Assembly (NCBI GenBank): GCA_031292035.1
Contig: JARLHX010000210.1
Coordinates: forward strand, 1 to 5,851
DNA: 5,851 bases
Source of the DNA: Negativicutes bacterium
GTDB taxonomy: Bacteria > Bacillota_C > Negativicutes > Sporomusales_B > JARLHX01
Direction: 5' to 3'
Shown: in pieces, positions 4,717 through 5,851 of the stretch
Position numbering within the stretch: position 1 is the stretch's first letter
Layout of the letters: the number at the start of each line of letters is the position of its first letter
Notes under the pieces: generated by a model
Told to the model about the DNA's origin: nothing
Seen by the model: the letters and a program-made list of their open reading frames with translations, nothing else
Databases searched by the model: none
Position numbers and translations under genes: made by a program

Positions 4717-4733
4717 ATAGGGTACCAACCTAT
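4717..4733. promoter_or_regulatory. candidate DmeR operator
   Basis: ATAGG (4717-4721) and CCTAT (4729-4733) are inverted arms around a seven-base G/C-containing centre (GTACCAA), 15 bases before the dmeR start codon. RcnR/CsoR-family repressors bind short inverted repeats with G/C tracts near their own promoters, which makes this the best operator candidate. TATAGG (4716-4721) could be an overlapping -10 element, although no good -35 was found 17 bases upstream. The AAAGGGA ribosome-binding site (4737-4743) follows directly. Confidence 0.45.
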
Positions 4734-4748
4734 GCTAAAGGGAAACCC

Positions 4749-5027
4749 ATGGCGCACACGATACGGCAAAAGGGAAAGCTGCTAGCCCGGGCGCGACGCA
4801 TTCGGGGGCAGATGGAAGCGGTCGAGCGGGCTTTGGAAACCGAAGCCGAGTGCGAGCAAGTGATGCATCTGCTGGCCAGTACGCGGGCGGCGATGGGCGG
4901 CCTTATGGCCGAGGTGGTCGAAGATCATTTGCATGAGCACGTGGTTGATTCCCAAAAATACCCGAACGCATTGAATAAGGACGCAGCAGAACAGCTGCTG
5001 ACGGTCGTTCGCACCTATCTGAAGTGA
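4749..5027 (+). CDS. dmeR: DmeR: RcnR/CsoR-family Ni/Co-responsive repressor
   Basis: This 92-aa all-helical protein belongs to the RcnR/FrmR/CsoR (DUF156) family of tetrameric repressors that leave DNA on binding metal or another effector. The N-terminus MAHTIRQKGKL and the motif RARRIRGQ (14-21) match the family. The RcnR ligand set is present: His3, Cys35, His60 and His64, the residues used for Ni(II)/Co(II) sensing in E. coli RcnR. FrmR formaldehyde sensors lack His3 and His64. H62 lies between the last two ligands. The start ATG 4749 has AAAGGGA (4737-4743) upstream; the frame stays open to 4488, but that extension is not family-like. Ten bases separate its stop from dmeF, so the two are almost certainly one operon. 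By analogy with dmeRF of rhizobia it should repress its own operon until Ni or Co rises. A candidate operator is at 4717-4733. Confidence 0.9.
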   Translation: MAHTIRQKGKLLARARRIRGQMEAVERALETEAECEQVMHLLASTRAAMGGLMAEVVEDHLHEHVVDSQKYPNALNKDAAEQLLTVVRTYLK

Positions 5028-5037
5028 AGCGCCAGAA

Positions 5038-5851
5038 ATGACCGACGGTGCACACAGCCACGTTTTTTTGGGTGATCTGCACGAGCACGCGGAGCGCCGC
5101 ACCTGGGCTGTAATCTGTTTGTGTGGCGCGATGATGGCGCTGGAAATTATCGGCGGCAGCGTGTTCGGGTCTATCGCTTTGGTCGCCGACGGTATGCATA
5201 TGAGTACGCACGCCGGTGCATTGCTGTTAGCGGCCCTGGCTTACAGCTATGCCCGCAAACATGCGAAAGACCCTCGATTTACATTCGGTACGGGCAAGCT
5301 GGGCGATCTAGCCGGCTTTACCAGCGCCGTAGTGCTGGCGATGATCGCTCTCCTGATTGGTTATGAAGCCGTCAGCCGCCTGATAGCGGCCGTCCCTATC
5401 CACTTTGGCGAGGCTATTCCAATTGCCGTGCTTGGGCTGGCAGTAAATGTATCCTCCGCCTGGCTCCTGACCAGAGGCGAGCATCACCATGGTTTCGGAC
5501 ATAACCACGCCCATGCTGAGGACGACGAACATCGCTTGGCGACGCCGGACGGCGTGACGATACTCAGCATCTTCGAGAAGGACCATCCGCCGGTATTCCG
5601 GCTTCAGACCGAGGATGGTTCAGTTCTCGTCACGGAGCCCATTACTGTTGAGACAGTGCGGTCGGATGGCACCCGCCAAGTTTTTGCAGTGGCCGAACAG
5701 GACGGCTACTTACAAAGTGTCGAAGAAATCCCCGAACCGCATGCTTTTGTCGCCCGTGTCAGTCTGGGCAACCAAAGTTATTCGGCGACTTTCGAGGAAC
5801 ACAAGCACGGCCATGACGCCGCGCACCGGGACAACAACCTGCGGGCCGCGA
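5038..5851 (+). CDS. dmeF: DmeF: CDF-family Co(II)/Ni(II) efflux transporter, 3' end missing
   Basis: The frame runs from ATG 5038 off the right edge after 271 codons. It encodes a cation diffusion facilitator, an inner-membrane metal/proton antiporter. Visible parts are a His-containing N-terminus (H6, H8, H15, H17), TM1 (about 23-44), TM2 (45-72) with the metal-site segment ADGMHMSTH, the FGTGKLGDLAGF motif (83-94) typical of DmeF, TM3 (about 91-116) and TM4 (about 126-145). A His-rich cytoplasmic loop follows (149-165, eight His), then an inserted beta-rich domain (about 167-254, including EIPEPHAFVARVSLG), a second His cluster (255-263), and the start of TM5 (HRDNNLRAA). In TM2 the usual zinc-type HxxxD is HxxxH (H54, H58). 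Translation is probably coupled to dmeR, since no clear Shine-Dalgarno lies in the 10-bp gap. Export of excess cobalt and nickel is expected from the family. Confidence 0.9.
   Translation, partial: MTDGAHSHVFLGDLHEHAERRTWAVICLCGAMMALEIIGGSVFGSIALVADGMHMSTHAGALLLAALAYSYARKHAKDPRFTFGTGKLGDLAGFTSAVVLAMIALLIGYEAVSRLIAAVPIHFGEAIPIAVLGLAVNVSSAWLLTRGEHHHGFGHNHAHAEDDEHRLATPDGVTILSIFEKDHPPVFRLQTEDGSVLVTEPITVETVRSDGTRQVFAVAEQDGYLQSVEEIPEPHAFVARVSLGNQSYSATFEEHKHGHDAAHRDNNLRAA

Noticed and set aside
4488..4748. In-frame upstream extension of dmeR
   Set aside because: The family starts close to MxHTI, and the extension runs across the FNR box, the repeat and the operator candidate, so it is intergenic sequence that happens to be open.
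5121..5586. Frames of 81 aa (plus) and 92 aa (minus) within dmeF
   Set aside because: The continuous CDF transporter frame from 5038 to the edge explains this region.

Overview
The window looks like part of an alphaproteobacterial genome, most likely from the Sphingomonadales or a close relative. This placement is inferred from gene content: a HisKA_2-type histidine kinase with the 'ESDHRLLND' H-box style, a DUF3309-type mini-protein, a dmeR-dmeF cobalt/nickel efflux pair whose DmeF carries an extra soluble domain, and a small palindromic intergenic repeat present twice. No sequence search was possible. No phage, transposase, CRISPR, rRNA or tRNA was seen.

Layout, left to right. (1) Minus strand: the first codons of an unknown gene run off the left edge (20-1). 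Upstream of it is a secreted di-haem cytochrome c of the c4 type (709-107). (2) A 301-bp divergent intergenic region (710-1010) holds a perfect FNR/FixK-type palindrome at 953-966. (3) Plus strand: a MipA/OmpV-family outer-membrane protein (1011-1898). (4) A short convergent gap with a 15-bp imperfect palindrome (1994-2030). (5) Minus strand: a sensor-less HisKA_2 histidine kinase (3130-2342) followed by a 65-aa helix-turn-helix protein (2253-2056). (6) Plus strand: three mini-genes, namely a 58-aa charged protein (3331-3507), a 77-aa two-helix membrane protein (3605-3838) and a 54-aa DUF3309-like membrane peptide (3885-4049). (7) Minus strand: a 95-aa secreted His/Asp-rich protein (4446-4159) with a strong intrinsic terminator (4128-4099). 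(8) A 302-bp intergenic region with a second perfect FNR-type palindrome (4548-4561), a second copy of the intergenic repeat (4621-4650) and a candidate DmeR operator (4717-4733). (9) Plus strand: dmeR (4749-5027) and the first 271 codons of dmeF (5038 to the right edge).

Two themes connect the genes. The first is candidate oxygen-responsive control. Two perfect TTGAT-N4-ATCAA sites and one with a single mismatch (3215-3228) lie in the promoter regions of the cytochrome/MipA pair, the kinase/mini-gene divergence, and the His-rich/dmeR divergence. This suggests that much of the window belongs to an FNR/FnrL/FixK regulon. The second is metal homeostasis at the right end. DmeR carries the H3-C35-H60-H64 pattern of Ni/Co sensors and is followed 10 bp later by DmeF, next to a divergently transcribed secreted His-rich protein. 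No defence system or obviously new enzyme pathway is visible; the most interesting observation is the clustering of FNR-type boxes around small uncharacterised envelope proteins.
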